From: Conchocele bisecta
Lineage: Eukaryota; Mollusca; Bivalvia; Lucinida; Thyasiridae
Direction: 5' to 3'
Assembly: GCA_029237695.1 (NCBI GenBank)
Contig: CM055266.1
Location: 10,867,805 to 10,931,804, forward strand
Length of the DNA: 64,000 nt
Both the position numbers and the translations under genes were made by a program. Numbering within the stretch: the stretch's first letter is position 1; each line of letters starts with the position of its first letter. Of the stretch, positions 10,263-21,156 are shown piece by piece. Under the pieces are notes generated by a model, which made no database searches, was not told the DNA's origin, and worked only from the letters and a program-made list of their open reading frames with translations.

Positions 10263-11277
10263 AAAGGTACATGCCCACTCAGTAGGCACCACATGTCTTT
10301 ATATCAGAGACATCATCTGATACACTTTGTGACACACTAAACATTCATTCACCATTACCCCACGTAGTGACTGTCATTATTATACATCTTATATCAGACG
10401 TAAATGTTCACACTGATATCAGGGGCGATAATCACGTTTCCTTAAAGGTACATGCCCACTCAGAAGGCACAAACTGTTCTTTATAGGAATTGAATAAGTG
10501 TATAATTGTGTCACTATTCCACCAGTTCTAAAAATTACAAGTGCCAGATATACAGATATAACCATTTAGTAATATTTATTTTACAGATAGTGACGCGCGG
10601 TGATATCAGGCTATTTTCATATTCAAATGAGGCATGATATTTTTTAATTATTTATACTAATTAAAAGCGTCACTTGAAAAAATAATACTTTCGACAGATT
10701 ATAATATATAATCATTGCACATCAAAAAATAAATACAGAGAATAAATAGTAATGTCCGTTAACATATTAAGAAAACACGGTTAGCGCCCCTGATATCAGT
10801 GTGGAAAGATACGTCTGATATAAAATGTGTAATAATGCCTATACATACGTGGGGTGATGGGGAATTAATGTTTATTTTGCCAGAAAATGTCTCGGATGAT
10901 TTCTCCGGTATAAAGAACAGTGTGTGCCTAGTGAGTGGGCATGTACCTTTAACTTGTTAACGGACATTAATATGTATTACCTGTATTTATTTTTTGATGT
11001 GCAATGATCATTCTTTATAATCTGTCAAACATATTATTTTTTCAGGTGACGCATTTAATTATTATAAATAATTAAAATATAGCATGCCTCATTTGCATAT
11101 GAAAATAGCCTGATACCACCGCGCGTCACTATCAGTAAAATAAATATTACTAAATGATTATATCTGTATAGCGAGCACTCGTAATTGTTAGAACTGGTGA
11201 AATAGTGACACAATTATACACTTACTTAATTCCTATAAAGAACAGTTTGTGTCTACTGAGTGGGCACGTACCTTTAA
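10261..11277. mobile_element. P4 MITE (outer copy) interrupted by another P4
   Basis: Reverse-orientation copy: 10261-10445 continues at 10949-11277. TTAA lies at both outer ends (10261-10264, 11274-11277). The original sequence TTAAnnnGTTAACGGAC is split at a TTAA by the inner copy. Confidence 0.85.
10442..10952. mobile_element. P4 MITE (inner copy)
   Basis: Complete element with AGGTACATGCCCACTCAG / TGAGTGGGCATGTACCT ends and TTAA on both sides (10442-10445, 10949-10952), sitting inside the outer P4 copy. Confidence 0.87.
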
Positions 11278-11291
11278 ACTGGTAAAATAGA

Positions 11292-11533
11292 TTAACCCTA
11301 CTAACTCACTGGAGAGGGAATGTGATATGTTAATTTTCTGACCAATCCAATCATCGCAAAATGATTTTCAGACTAGTCCGTTTATAAATAGGGTAAGATA
11401 TGAAATTCTAAAAATATGAAAATTACTTGCAAAAAGTGCGGATCCTGATGGGACTGCTCGTTAAGAGCCGGCTCATTTGATCTTCACTGTTTGCAAACAT
11501 CACACAAGAGGTATGTTTTGTTGAAAGGATTAA
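11292..11533. mobile_element. P5 MITE, diverged copy
   Basis: TTAACCCTACTAACTCAC at the left and TTGAAAGGATTAA at the right. The central GACTGCTCGTTAAGAGCCGG hairpin is partly decayed. Confidence 0.75.
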
Positions 11534-11645
11534 GGACCGACTTATAGAACATCCTCATTTGTTTCAAATATATATACATGTATTAAAACTATGATACATT
11601 AAATACCTTCTTACGCATGGGTGTCCGATTCAAGGACGTTTTACT

Positions 11646-11864
11646 GCTTACTGCCTGCGTTAATCTTGCCTAGATGCCAACCTTTCTGAACATCACCTAT
11701 TGGCAATCTCATCTCACAAACAGGCAGTTTGATCGGCTGATCCTGAGCTGTAGCACAGCTCAGGCTCAGCCAATGAAGCTGCTTGATTTCAAACACAATA
11801 TTCAGGTATTTTGAAATAAAGAAATTGACAAATATTGGCAAGATTAGCGCAGGTGGTAGTGTAC
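11646..11864. mobile_element. P8 MITE copy
   Basis: Left GCCTGCGTTAATCTTG, centre hairpin CCTGAGCTGTAGCACAGCTC, right CAAGATTAGCGCAGGTGGTA. P8 is the commonest family in the second half of the window. Confidence 0.82.
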
Positions 11865-11865
11865 A

Positions 11866-12110
11866 GGGGTCCGTTTCACTAAACTTCGTACGCCTACAAT
11901 GTTTGTAAGTGCAAAATTATGATCCTCTGTAAATTTCACATTAACAATGTTTTCTTATAAACAATTCATGGATTTACATTTATTGAGCATAGGCTGCATG
12001 TATGCAGCCTATGCTCAATACATGTAAATCCATGAATTGAAATTTCCAGACGATCCTAAATTTGCACTTACGAACATTTTAGTCGTAAGAAGTTTAGTGA
12101 AACGGCCCCC
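11866..12110. mobile_element. P1 MITE copy, intact
   Basis: GGGGTCCGTTTCACTAAAC to GTTTAGTGAAACGGCCCCC with the CATAGGCTGCATGTATGCAG centre. Confidence 0.87.
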
Positions 12111-12294
12111 TGGTATGTGTGACATAAAGTCCGCGGTGAATGTTAGGTTCATAGTCAGTCCACGTGACCTCGTTTATCGTGCTGCATATGGCAGATTCAC
12201 AGTCATTGTGACATTGAAAAGTACGTCATGTTAATGTGAATCGTGTCACTTTCGCAGCCACAAAGCATGCACAGAGACGCAGACACAGGCCTTC

Positions 12295-12762
12295 GGTGTG
12301 TTTCGGCCTTCATCGGTATAACTCTATATATATTAACGCGGCTTCCAACTTTGGTGGAACACGACCTCGAATCGCATCAAAATATCATGTTTAAACTTGT
12401 AATTTTCTATGTATTCTATGTATTTCTGCAGGATATCGATACTTCTCAAATGATCATATGAACTTGCCACTACAATGTTGACGTTAGAGCCTTCAACACA
12501 TTATTTCATTGTTATGATACGAGGTTGTGTCCGACCTAGGAAAAGCAGCTGTAATTCGATAGTATTTGCATACATATGTTCTAACTATGTTATTTTAGCA
12601 AGATAGCAATAATTCACAAATGAACCTGTGCACTTTCCATCAAAATATTCACATTAGCGTTAATAAAATCACGTAATTTGTTTTAACACGAGGTCGTGTC
12701 CGATCAAAGTTGGGAGCCTTGTTCATATATATACCCCGATGGAAGCCGAAACACGCCTGTGG
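12295..12762. mobile_element. Unassigned inverted-repeat element, about 470 bases
   Basis: Imperfect terminal repeats of about 70 bases. The left arm has GTGTGTTTCGGCCTTCATCG, CTTCCAACTTTGG and AACACGACCTCG. The right arm has the inverses CGAGGTCGTGTCC, AAAGTTGGGAG and CCGATGGAAGCCGAAACACG. No coding content was found inside. A single copy in this window. Confidence 0.6.
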
Positions 12763-13062
12763 ATGCAGAATATAAAAACGCCTTATAAGTCATCATATTT
12801 ATGCTTAATAATAATACATACATACCGACGGAAAACAGACTATAGTATCATGCATTCATTATATGCGCATATCCGGGACAAAGTTGGTTCAAAACTACTT
12901 CCGGTGACGTGTAATTGGTCGAATAACGTCACATGACGTTACCGAATGACGTCAGCGTAATCAATTCGGCGTGTGCGTCACAGAAAGTCAGGAAACATTA
13001 GTTAATTATGAAAGATAAAGCGTCACCTAATAATTAGAATAGCATGCTAGTGCATTCTGGTA

Positions 13063-13195
13063 TATTGTTTATCAGGCTCGGCTGGGAAACGGTAGGAATT
13101 CCGAGGCGAGCCTCGGAATTCCTACGCGTTTCCTAGCCGCGCCTGATAAACTTGATATCAAGATACAGTAGTCTGGTGTTCTCTACACGTGGTTT
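13063..13195. repeat. P11 palindrome
   Basis: GTTTATCAGGCTCGG ... GGAATTCCGAGGCGAGCCTC ... CCGCGCCTGATAAAC: a stem of about 40 bases with a GC-rich core. The flank at 12895-12990 is rich in GACGTCA palindromes, as at 57580-57680. Confidence 0.75.
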
Positions 13196-13743
13196 TGTTT
13201 TGTTATTTTTGTTGTTTTTGTTTTAACAATTATCCACTTATACGTATTGCTGTAATCAGTTATACGGACCAGGCTCTGAGGAGACACGCCTTATCGCGTG
13301 TTTGCTTGTTAGGTGACTCCCATGAAATATAGTCCTATATTAACACGTACACTATACGCTTACTAGATCTGGTAGTATACTAGACTATCAGGTTTTGTTC
13401 TAGTGAAGAAAAAAAATGGAAATAAACTAATATGAAGTACATGTGTGAGATTATGTGTATATTGGCTGACGTAACATTTAAGGAAGTCGCCGTGTCGTCC
13501 GACAAAAACACAGCGCGTGGTATTAAAACGATCAACACCAAGGTCGACAACAGTTTAATAATCATTTAGTAATTGTGGTTCGTTCATTATAATGATAAAT
13601 AAGTCATAATTACTTGTGTTGTTTTTGTATGTTCATCATCCATAGCTTGTCAACAACATTTAATTTACTGGCGCACAGTCAGGTATTAAACACAGGTAGA
13701 ATACTAACATCGGTCAAGTCCGACATTGTGACATATTCGGAAC

Positions 13744-13809
13744 ATGGATTTACATTTATTGAGCATAGGCTGCATATGCAGCCTATGCTCAATAAATGTA
13801 AATTCATCA
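13744..13809. repeat. P1 central hairpin, isolated
   Basis: Only the core TTATTGAGCATAGGCTGCAT and its inverse are present, without the P1 terminal arms. Confidence 0.75.
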
Positions 13810-13825
13810 TGTATCATCTATTTGC

Positions 13826-14038
13826 ATGTGGCTGTGAATGAGAAAATATGGGTTATGGAATTCTCGACCAGTGTAGATCCACATAGTCTGATAAGGATCT
13901 ACAATGTTCGCCATTCCATCAATGAAACACCTTTGATGCTTCTAATACGTTATCATGCTAAATATATGTGCGATTTCATCAGGAGCTACACTGGTCACAA
14001 GTCCCACAATCCCAAGTGTTCCTGTCACATCCACATAG
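13826..14038. mobile_element. P9 MITE copy
   Basis: GTGGCTGTGAATGAG at the left, CGACCAGTGTAGATCCA inside, and CCTGTCACATCCACAT at the right. The P9 consensus ends are ATGTGGCTGTGACTGGAGAA. Confidence 0.7.
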
Positions 14039-14187
14039 AGCAAATGAGGGATCGTAGCTAGTTATCTCCCGTTGAATTTATTTATAGAAATGCGGTCCAA
14101 AGTGTGTAGTGTAGGGCCTTATTGCTTGTAAAAAGGTCCAATGTAGTATGATGTGTTGTGAACAGTAGCGATTATAGTGATTTCGAC

Positions 14188-14617
14188 TATAGTATGTTTC
14201 ACGAAAGCTGCCCAAATTTTACGGCTATATAAACAATTCAAAAACAATATTTTTTTCGATAATATTAAATTAAAGGAAAATTTAAGAATGAGCCTTCTTT
14301 TTATTTCGTGAAATTTGGTCAAATATTGATTGTATTACGAAAAATTGATTTCTTTATGTGAATTTAACATGGGGGAAAAAGATGTAGAGGAGTGTGGGAG
14401 GAGTCAAAAAACGAAAAAAAATGGAAATTAACTCCGAAACATAGCTTGGAAATGATCTAACTAAGAAAACAAAAGTTAAATTTTGTAAATCGATCCAGGA
14501 TTACTGAAATTCTAAAAACATTTCCCATGTTAAATCCCCATAGACATCTTCACTCCGTGAAGATGTCTATGGGGATTTAACATGGAGAAATTTTGTTTTC
14601 GTGAAACAGACTATAGT
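14188..14617. mobile_element. P7 MITE copy
   Basis: TATGTTTCACGAAAGCTGCC at the left and TTTCGTGAAACAGACTATAG at the right, with the central CATAGACATCTTCACTCCG hairpin. Shorter than the 6460 copy by partial loss of the right arm. Confidence 0.78.
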
Positions 14618-15073
14618 ACTGATACAGATCTACTCAATCTGATCTGGGACTACATTATTTGACAGATTCATATTTTCACACTTATTAACGTTATTGCAAT
14701 CAGTGTAGACTCAGACAAGACTGCACATCTGGGTCTACTCTGTTCGAAAAATTCAATGTTTATACTATTCAGTAAGAAATGAACGTGAAATACAGCATAG
14801 GACAGTGTCTCTATAAATCAAACTGAACTAATCGCCGAACATGTTTTCTGGCTATCTCATGTACAATTTACTATGCCTAAACAAGTCTTGTGGCGCGGGC
14901 AACCCGGCCCTGCCTATGGATATGCCGCCGACCCTAGACTTTTATGGCCGTTTAATATATAAAAGAAATGTTAATTTTCGATCCTTCGTGTGTTTAAGGC
15001 GTTCTTTGCGTACTTTTTGCGATAAGTACTAAATAGTGAACATAATTGCACCATATTGACACATACAGCCGTC

Positions 15074-15665
15074 TACTGTCTGTTTCACGAAAGCTGCCCA
15101 AATTTTACGGCTATATAAACAATTCCAAAACAATATTTTTTTCCATAATATTAAATTAAAGGAAAATTTAAGAATGAGCCTTCTTTTTATTTCGTGAAAT
15201 TCGGTCAAATATTGATTTTATTACGAAAAATTAATTTGTCTATGGGAATTTAACATGGGGGAAAAGGAAGTGGAGCCTGGAGGAGCTGTGGGAGGAGTCA
15301 AAAAACGAAAAAATTGGAAATTGACTCTGAAACCTAGCTAGATAGATAGGAAATGATCCAACTAAGAAAACAAAAGTTAAATTTTGAAAATCGCTTCAGG
15401 ATTACTGAAATTCTAAAATATTTCCCATGTTAAATCCCCATAGACATCTTCACACACTCTGTACACTCTGTGAAGATGTCTATGGGGACTTTAACATGGG
15501 GAAATTGTTCTTTCGCAATAAAATCAATATTTGACCAAATTTCACGAAATAAAAAGAAGGCTCATTCTTAAATTTTCCTTTAATTTAATACTATCGAAAA
15601 AATTATTGTTTTTGAATTGTTTATATGGCCGTAACATTTGGGCAACTTTCGTGAAACAGACAGTA
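15074..15665. mobile_element. P7 MITE copy, intact
   Basis: TA plus CTGTCTGTTTCACGAAAGCT at the left and its inverse plus TA at the right. Full internal palindrome. Confidence 0.83.
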
Positions 15666-15778
15666 GCTTTTTTTTACCGTTGCCCGCACCACAGGTTTTG
15701 TTTTTGATAGGACCTAGTATGACTGTAATGTGCTTAACCTGAATATTCTGTCTGTAACTCAAATCGCCCTGCGTTACA

Positions 15779-15879
15779 TACAGAACATTCGGGTTATGGT
15801 GTAGACAGAACATTCGGGTTAAGGTGTAGACAGAACATTCGGGTTATGGTGTAGACAGAACATTCGGGTTATGGTGTAC
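15779..15879 (+). repeat. 25-base tandem repeat, four units
   Basis: The unit ACAGAACATTCGGGTTATGG plus TGTAG is repeated about four times with one or two changes. Confidence 0.85.
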
Positions 15880-15952
15880 TCTGCTGATTGATACTCTACG
15901 TCATTACACTACGAGAACAAACAGTATGCCATAAATAGAAATAAGTATTACA

Positions 15953-16671
15953 TTAAAGGTACATGCCCAATCAGTAGGCACAACATGTTCTTTATATCAG
16001 AGACATCATCTGAGACATTTTCTGGCAAAATGAACATTCATTCACAATTACCCCACATTTTATTAGACATAAATTTCCACACTGATATCAGGGGCGATAA
16101 CCGTATTTCCTTAAAATGTTAACGGACATTAATATTTAGTTTCTATATTTAGTTTTTGATGTGCAATGATCGTACTTTATAATCTGTCGAAAACATTATC
16201 TTTTCAAGTGACGCATTTAATTAGAATAAATAATTAGAAAAATATCATGGTTCATTTGCATATGAAAATAGCCTGATACCACCGCGCGTCACTATCAGTA
16301 AAATAAATATTACAAAATTATTATATTTGTCTAGCGGGGCACCCGTAATTTTTAGAACTGGTGTAATAGTGACACAATTATACTCTTATCTAACCCTTTG
16401 AACCCGAAATCCCGCTATAGCGGTTTATGCAAAAGTGCAGATCCAGATGAGCCGGCTCGTAACGAGCCGTCTCATCAGGATCAGCACTTTTTGAAAGTAA
16501 TTTTAACAAAAACACCCCCTTTTCATAAATGGACAAATCTGAAAATCATTTTGTGACCATTGGATTGGTCGGAACATTAGCATATCACAGTCCATTCCAG
16601 TTCCTTAGGGTTGAAAGTGTTAATTCCTATAAAGAACGGTTTGTGTCTACTGAGTGGGCATGTGCCTTTAA
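15953..16671. mobile_element. P4 MITE interrupted by P5
   Basis: TTAA-flanked P4 copy (15953-15956, 16668-16671) in reverse orientation. A P5 element (16391-16623) occupies the TTAA of its ACTTATTTAATTCC segment. Confidence 0.83.
16391..16623. mobile_element. P5 MITE (inserted in P4)
   Basis: TAACCCTTTGAACCCG at the left and GGTTGAAAGTGTTAA at the right, with the hairpin GATGAGCCGGCTCGTAACGA. The left TTAA has decayed to CTAA. Confidence 0.83.
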
Positions 16672-17096
16672 GGGTACTGTACCCTTTTTGTCTATTGAAA
16701 TCTAATAAAAAATCCTACTCATCACACGATAGTTACATACACCAATAAACCATGTGTATGCTTTCAATATGTCTTTATGCAGATATGCAATACTCCCTGC
16801 AAAGAACTGATACAATATGCTGTAGTTAGAAAATTAAGACCACATTTGATGTTTTACATGGTAATTTTACTTCTACATAGCTGTGCAGAGTGTGAAACAT
16901 CAACAGTGGTATATTATTTGCAGATTACAGTCGTATGTGTATGTATATTGGTGGCAGTATCTGTATAATGGCATACTAATCACATTCAAAGTGTTTATTT
17001 GTGTAAGTACCTATTGGTTTAGTAGTAGCTTTTTTATTAGATTGCCATTGACCTTACATGGGGCTACAAGAAGGGTAAAACTATCTTAAAACTTAC

Positions 17097-17352
17097 ATGC
17101 GCTGTTATCGTGCTTTGACCCCTTTAGAACACATGTCCGGGTGGTGGGATCGAACACCTTCTCCACGCCGCCCGACTTGGCGCCACATGAGAATCGCCAG
17201 CTCCGCTTGCCGAGGCAGATATGGAAGGCCTGGCAATCCTCGGGATCTGCGAGGAATGAGGGCGGGCCCGGGCGCACGTGATCACACACGCCGTCCGCCC
17301 TGACGCCCGCGATCGCAGCGGCAATAAGGACAAGTATGGCTGGCAGTTCCAT
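17097..17352 (-). CDS. Exon 1, secreted chitin-binding (peritrophin-A/ChtBD2) protein
   Basis: First coding exon. The ATG at 17352 sits in a strong Kozak context (CCCGCCATGG). The start reads MELPAILVLIAAAIAGVRA, a clear hydrophobic signal peptide, so the protein is probably secreted. It is followed by one six-cysteine ChtBD2 domain with spacing C-16-C-5-C-9-C-17-C-11-C, including the DPEDCQAFHIC and VFDPTTRTC signatures. Proteins of this family bind chitin in peritrophic membrane, cuticle, shell matrix or mucus. The exon ends in phase 1 just before a consensus donor GTAAGT (17096-17091). The split codon T|GT joins to exon 2 and encodes the sixth cysteine of the domain. The spliced model 17352-17097, 1617-1381, 437-157 is 774 nt and encodes 257 aa with no internal stop. 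The exon is much more GC-rich than its surroundings. The signal peptide, cysteine spacing and splice fit are seen; the substrate is inferred from the family. Confidence 0.85.
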
Positions 17353-17437
17353 GGCGGGATCCGGTATACTGAGACGACTATTTGTGCGAGGGAATGTGGT
17401 GTCTCCGGCTTAGCAGCTTTCTGTTATAATAAATAAA

Positions 17438-17694
17438 ACACACCATGTGAGTTTTTGTACCTTCGGACATCTGCGTAATTTCATTATATACGTTTACAAG
17501 ATTTACAATATATTTCATTAATAAAGTCAAAAGTTGACAATAACTTCAGAGTACATGCGGCATTGTATTCCGCATGTACTCCGTAAAAGTTGTCAACTTT
17601 TTACGCTATTTACGGAAAATATTGTAAATTTTGTAGACGTATTTCACGAAATTACGCAGATGTCCGAAGGTACAAACTCACATAGCGTGTCACA
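17438..17694. mobile_element. P10 hairpin MITE copy
   Basis: Ends ACACCATGTGAGTTT / AACTCACATAGCGTGT. The inner arms are GTACCTTCGGACATCTGCGT and inverse, with a CATGCGG / CCGCATG core. It lies just upstream of the chitin-binding gene start. Confidence 0.82.
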
Positions 17695-17999
17695 AATACA
17701 GTTATTGTGCCACTATTTGACATAATGAACGTTATTATCTGTGTTGTCAGTGTAATTCCTGACCATACTGCAGTTTATAAGGAGTTCACAAGACCATTGG
17801 AATAACAATGCATGTTTGCGGACAGATATGAAGAACCCCAACTCCGGATGCGGGACAATGTAGGGTTTGGCCAACAAAATGCACCATCATTATTAGTGCC
17901 AACAGCGTATGCTACATACATATGTTTAAGACATGAACACATTGTTATTAAGTGCTGTTACCCATTTCATAAATGTGATATGACACACGTGTAATAACA

Positions 18000-18520
18000 C
18001 GTGGAGCGAATTTGATTGGCTGGTCGCATCACCAAAATTACGTATTCGTATTTTGCGCCAACGTTATGTCAAATGAATAAAATTGAGACGTAATGGCGCG
18101 ACAAAGCAATGATATTTTGACGTTAACGTCAGCATGTTTGAAACGTGATTAGAAGCGTCAGTGACTCGCTAATATTACTGATATGCTCGAATCTGCTCCC
18201 GTTTGGTAATATAAAGTGTTTTACAAATAACAAAATCCTATTATATGGCATATTTATAATAAATTTCTTGCAGGATTAAAACTTTTTTTTTTCTGTGCAG
18301 ATTTTTAACTACATGCGATAATAGTCAATGGTTTCTGCTCACTGAAAATATTGGATATCTCCACACTGGCTGAATTTTGGAGTATGAAATCATGTGATGA
18401 ACAGAATCTTAAACTCGTTTCCATTTGATATGAGATTTATGAAACGAGTCACGCACAATTTATGTACCTCGCCAGAGAGGCGAGGTACATAAATTGTGCG
18501 TGACTCGTTTCATAAATCTC
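18000..18520 (-). mobile_element. P14 repeat with terminal hairpin
   Basis: A copy (reverse orientation) of a roughly 500-base family also found at 52925-53445 and 54550-55015. Shared motifs include AATCAAATTCGC, ATTACCAAACGGG and AACGAGTTTCCAT. This copy ends in a palindrome (18431-18520) with arms ATTTATGAAACGAGTCACGC. LINE copy A abuts its end. Confidence 0.6.
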
Positions 18521-18534
18521 TTCTTCTTCTTCTT

Positions 18535-18771
18535 TTATAATAATTGCAAGCAGTCGTTTACCGACTATTATGGCAATGCGTGGGGGTTAGTACAGTGAAT
18601 GCCATGCCACCAAAGCTACTCAGTCCACCTTGGTGGACATGGCAAGAGATAAGATTGTGCAGTCCTAACAATGATATGCAAGAACTAATTAAAAGCCTAT
18701 AATGCACCTGTACAATATGTATATTGAGAAGTGTGATATTAATGGTTAAAAGATAAAAGCAGAGTGTCAAC
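18535..18771 (-). other. LINE copy A 3' UTR
   Basis: About 240 bases between the stop codon and the GAA-repeat tail. Includes a short hairpin near the tail (AGTCGTTTACCGACT at about 18552) that could be the RT recognition structure. Nearly identical to 60518-60757. Confidence 0.65.
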
Positions 18772-19427
18772 TTATGGGAGTGACAGTGCAGCCAGCGCTG
18801 ACTTAAATCCTAAGATCGTGTCAGCACTGACAACATTGGCAGGGAGTGTATTCCACACAATGACGGTTCGTGGGAAAAATGAGTATTTATGGTAGTCGAC
18901 TGAAATTTTAGGAATTTGATAGGCAAATTGGTGATAGTGTCTGGATTGTCTGGTGTGTGGAGTTAAGTACAAATTTGGGGATATATCGACGTGATTGTGA
19001 ACAATTTTGTAAAAAAGTGAGAGGCGGCTATTTTGCCGTCTAAACTGTAATGACTTCCACTGTAAGTCCGACATTATGTTAGTGACCGTGCCCGGGCTTT
19101 TGTCATAATTGTTAGTGACAAACCTCGCTGCACGTCGCTGTACTTTCTCTAGCTTTTGGGTATCTTTCTGGGTATATGGATCCCAGGCCGATGAGCTGTA
19201 TTCTAATGTCGGCCTGACAATGGAAGTATAGGCAGCTTGTTTAGTTTCTGGCTTGGCTGAGTGTAGGTTTCGTTTCAGAAAACCCAGAGATTGGCTGGCT
19301 TTACCTGTTATTTTGTTAATATGGGGAGACCAAGATAAATCTGATGTTAACTCCACACCCAAATAGGTAGCTTGCTTGACTGTTGATAGAGGTTGATTTT
19401 GGAGGTAGTATGTGGTCTTAGAGACAT
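18772..19427 (-). pseudogene. LINE copy A: C-terminal thumb/connection region
   Basis: Continues with NVSKTTYYLQN, YLGVELTSDLSWSPHI, LGFLKRNL, VRPTLEYSSSAWDP, KVQRRAARFV and WNTLPANVV, the conserved C-terminal region of jockey/CR1-like reverse transcriptases. Stops at 18772. In copy B this is in frame with the RT domain. Confidence 0.87.
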
Positions 19428-21156
19428 TTTCTGGACCTTGAAACATGCATTATGTGGCATTTATCAATGTTGAAGGACATCCTCCATTTCCGCTCCCATA
19501 ATGATAACTTGTCCAAATCTTCCTGAAGCTGTGCACTGTCCGACTGGGATTTAATTTGTCTGTAAACCACACAGTCATCGGCAAATAGTCTGACATTTGA
19601 GCTGATAGCTTCAGGTAGGTCATTTATGTAGAGCAGAAACAGAAGAGGTCCCAAAACTGATCCCTGAGGAACGCCCGACTGTACATCTGCTTTTGTGGAG
19701 ATTGCACCATCTACTACCACCTGTTGAGTCCGGTTACTAAGAAAAGCTTTTATCCACTGGTTCCCGTGCCCCCGTATGCCATAATATGATGCCTTGTGCA
19801 ATAGTCTGTCATGATCGACAACATCAAATGCCTTGCTGAAATCCATAATTGCTATGTCAACCTGGCCTTTCTGTATGTGCTGCACAAGATCATTAACAAA
19901 CAATACAAGCTGGGTTTCGCATGAACGGCGGGCACGGAAACCGTGTTGGTTGTCTACAAGAATTTTATATTTATCCAAATGGTCCAGAATGTTGCTAACT
20001 ACTATGTGTTCGAGTAGTTTGCATGCAATACATGTCAGAGAGACCGGCCTATAGTTACTTGCTTTGAATGTTTCACCCTTTTTGAAAATAGGAGTCACAT
20101 ATGCCTGATTCCATTCTGCTGGCACTACACCGCTATCCAATGATTTATTAAATAAAATCATAAAAATTGGCACAATCTCTGAGGCGCATTCTTTGAGCAG
20201 TCTAGGTTTAATTGCATCAGGGCCGGCCGCTTTATGGGGTTTAAGGTTCATGAGCAGTTTTTTGAAGCCGTTCTCTGTGACATGTATCTTGGTCATATCC
20301 GGATATGTGCTTGTGCCGAGGTCTGGTAGGGGCGAGTTATCTTTCCGAGTAAAAACCGATGAAAATTGTCTATTTAATATTTCAGACTTGTCGTTAGATT
20401 CAGACTTTAGAATGCCATCATCTCTAAGTGGTACCACACCACACGAATCATTTTTTAAACTTTTAATAAAACCCCAAAACTTCTTTGTTGTGCCATGTTT
20501 TTGTTCAGTTGTGTCACAAATAATATTATTCATGTAGTCCCAGTAAGCCTTTCTTGTCTTTTTTTGAATCATAGTCTTGATTTTCCTTAATTTTTCATGT
20601 TGGCTTACATTTTTACTTTGTTTTGCCTTACTGTAAAGTCTGTCTCTTTTTTTCATCAGTTTTTTTATATCGTAACTCAGCCAAGGAAGGTGTTGCTTGC
20701 CGGTGACAGTTTTGGTTGGGATATGTTTAGAAACATTTTCGTCCACCATAGTTTTGAACCCATCCCACAATTCCTGGACACTTAAAGTTTGAAGTTGAGT
20801 TTGGATGCTGATACCATGTGCAGTAATACCTTCCTTGATTTTAATCCAGTCTGCTTTGTCAAAAAGGAGTATTTTTCTTGTGGATTTTGGGTTGATTCTT
20901 GCATTTGAGGTAATGTCAATAAAGGGAATACAATGGTCGCTAAAGCCGGGTATCACTTTTACATTTTCAATTAAAGTTGAGTTTGTAGTAAACATTAGGT
21001 CTAAACAATTGCTAGAGGTGTCAGTAGTACGTGTAGGTTCGTGGATGAGTTGGGTCAGACCAAAACTATCAGCAAAGTCTAGCAGTTTACAACTTTCTTC
21101 GTTATGAGAGGCTCCAGGATTTACTGTTCGAGTTTGCCAATCAATATCTCCCAGAT
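19428..21156 (-). pseudogene. LINE copy A: C-terminal endonuclease and reverse transcriptase
   Basis: Begins in the shifted frame with NLGDIDWQTR. Contains GFSDHCIPF (endonuclease SDH motif), a long basic linker (KKLMKKRDRLYSKAK), then RT motifs: HKAAGPDAIKPRLLKE, NYRPVSLTC, NQHGFRARRSCETQ, AIMDFSKAFDVVDHDRL (first catalytic Asp), GVPQGSVLGPLLFLLYIND and LFADDC (catalytic Asp pair at 19574-19579). All catalytic residues are present. The frame is lost at a T3 to T4 change (19427-19430). Target-primed reverse transcription is the family mechanism. Confidence 0.88.

Larger units (their letters stand above)
1618..17096 (-). other. Intron 1 (15.5 kb) of the chitin-binding gene
   Basis: Lies between the GTAAGT donor at 17096 and the GCAG acceptor ending at 1618, both phase 1. 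I found no further cysteine-rich open stretch between compatible splice sites. The intron is largely filled by MITE families P1, P2, P4, P5, P7, P8, P10, P11 and P12-like segments, a SINE and short tandem repeats, listed separately. Confidence 0.7.

Noticed and set aside
18558..18770. Small minus-strand open frame after the LINE stop (also 60544-60756)
   Set aside because: It lies in the LINE 3' UTR, is conserved only because the two copies are young, and has no known domain.
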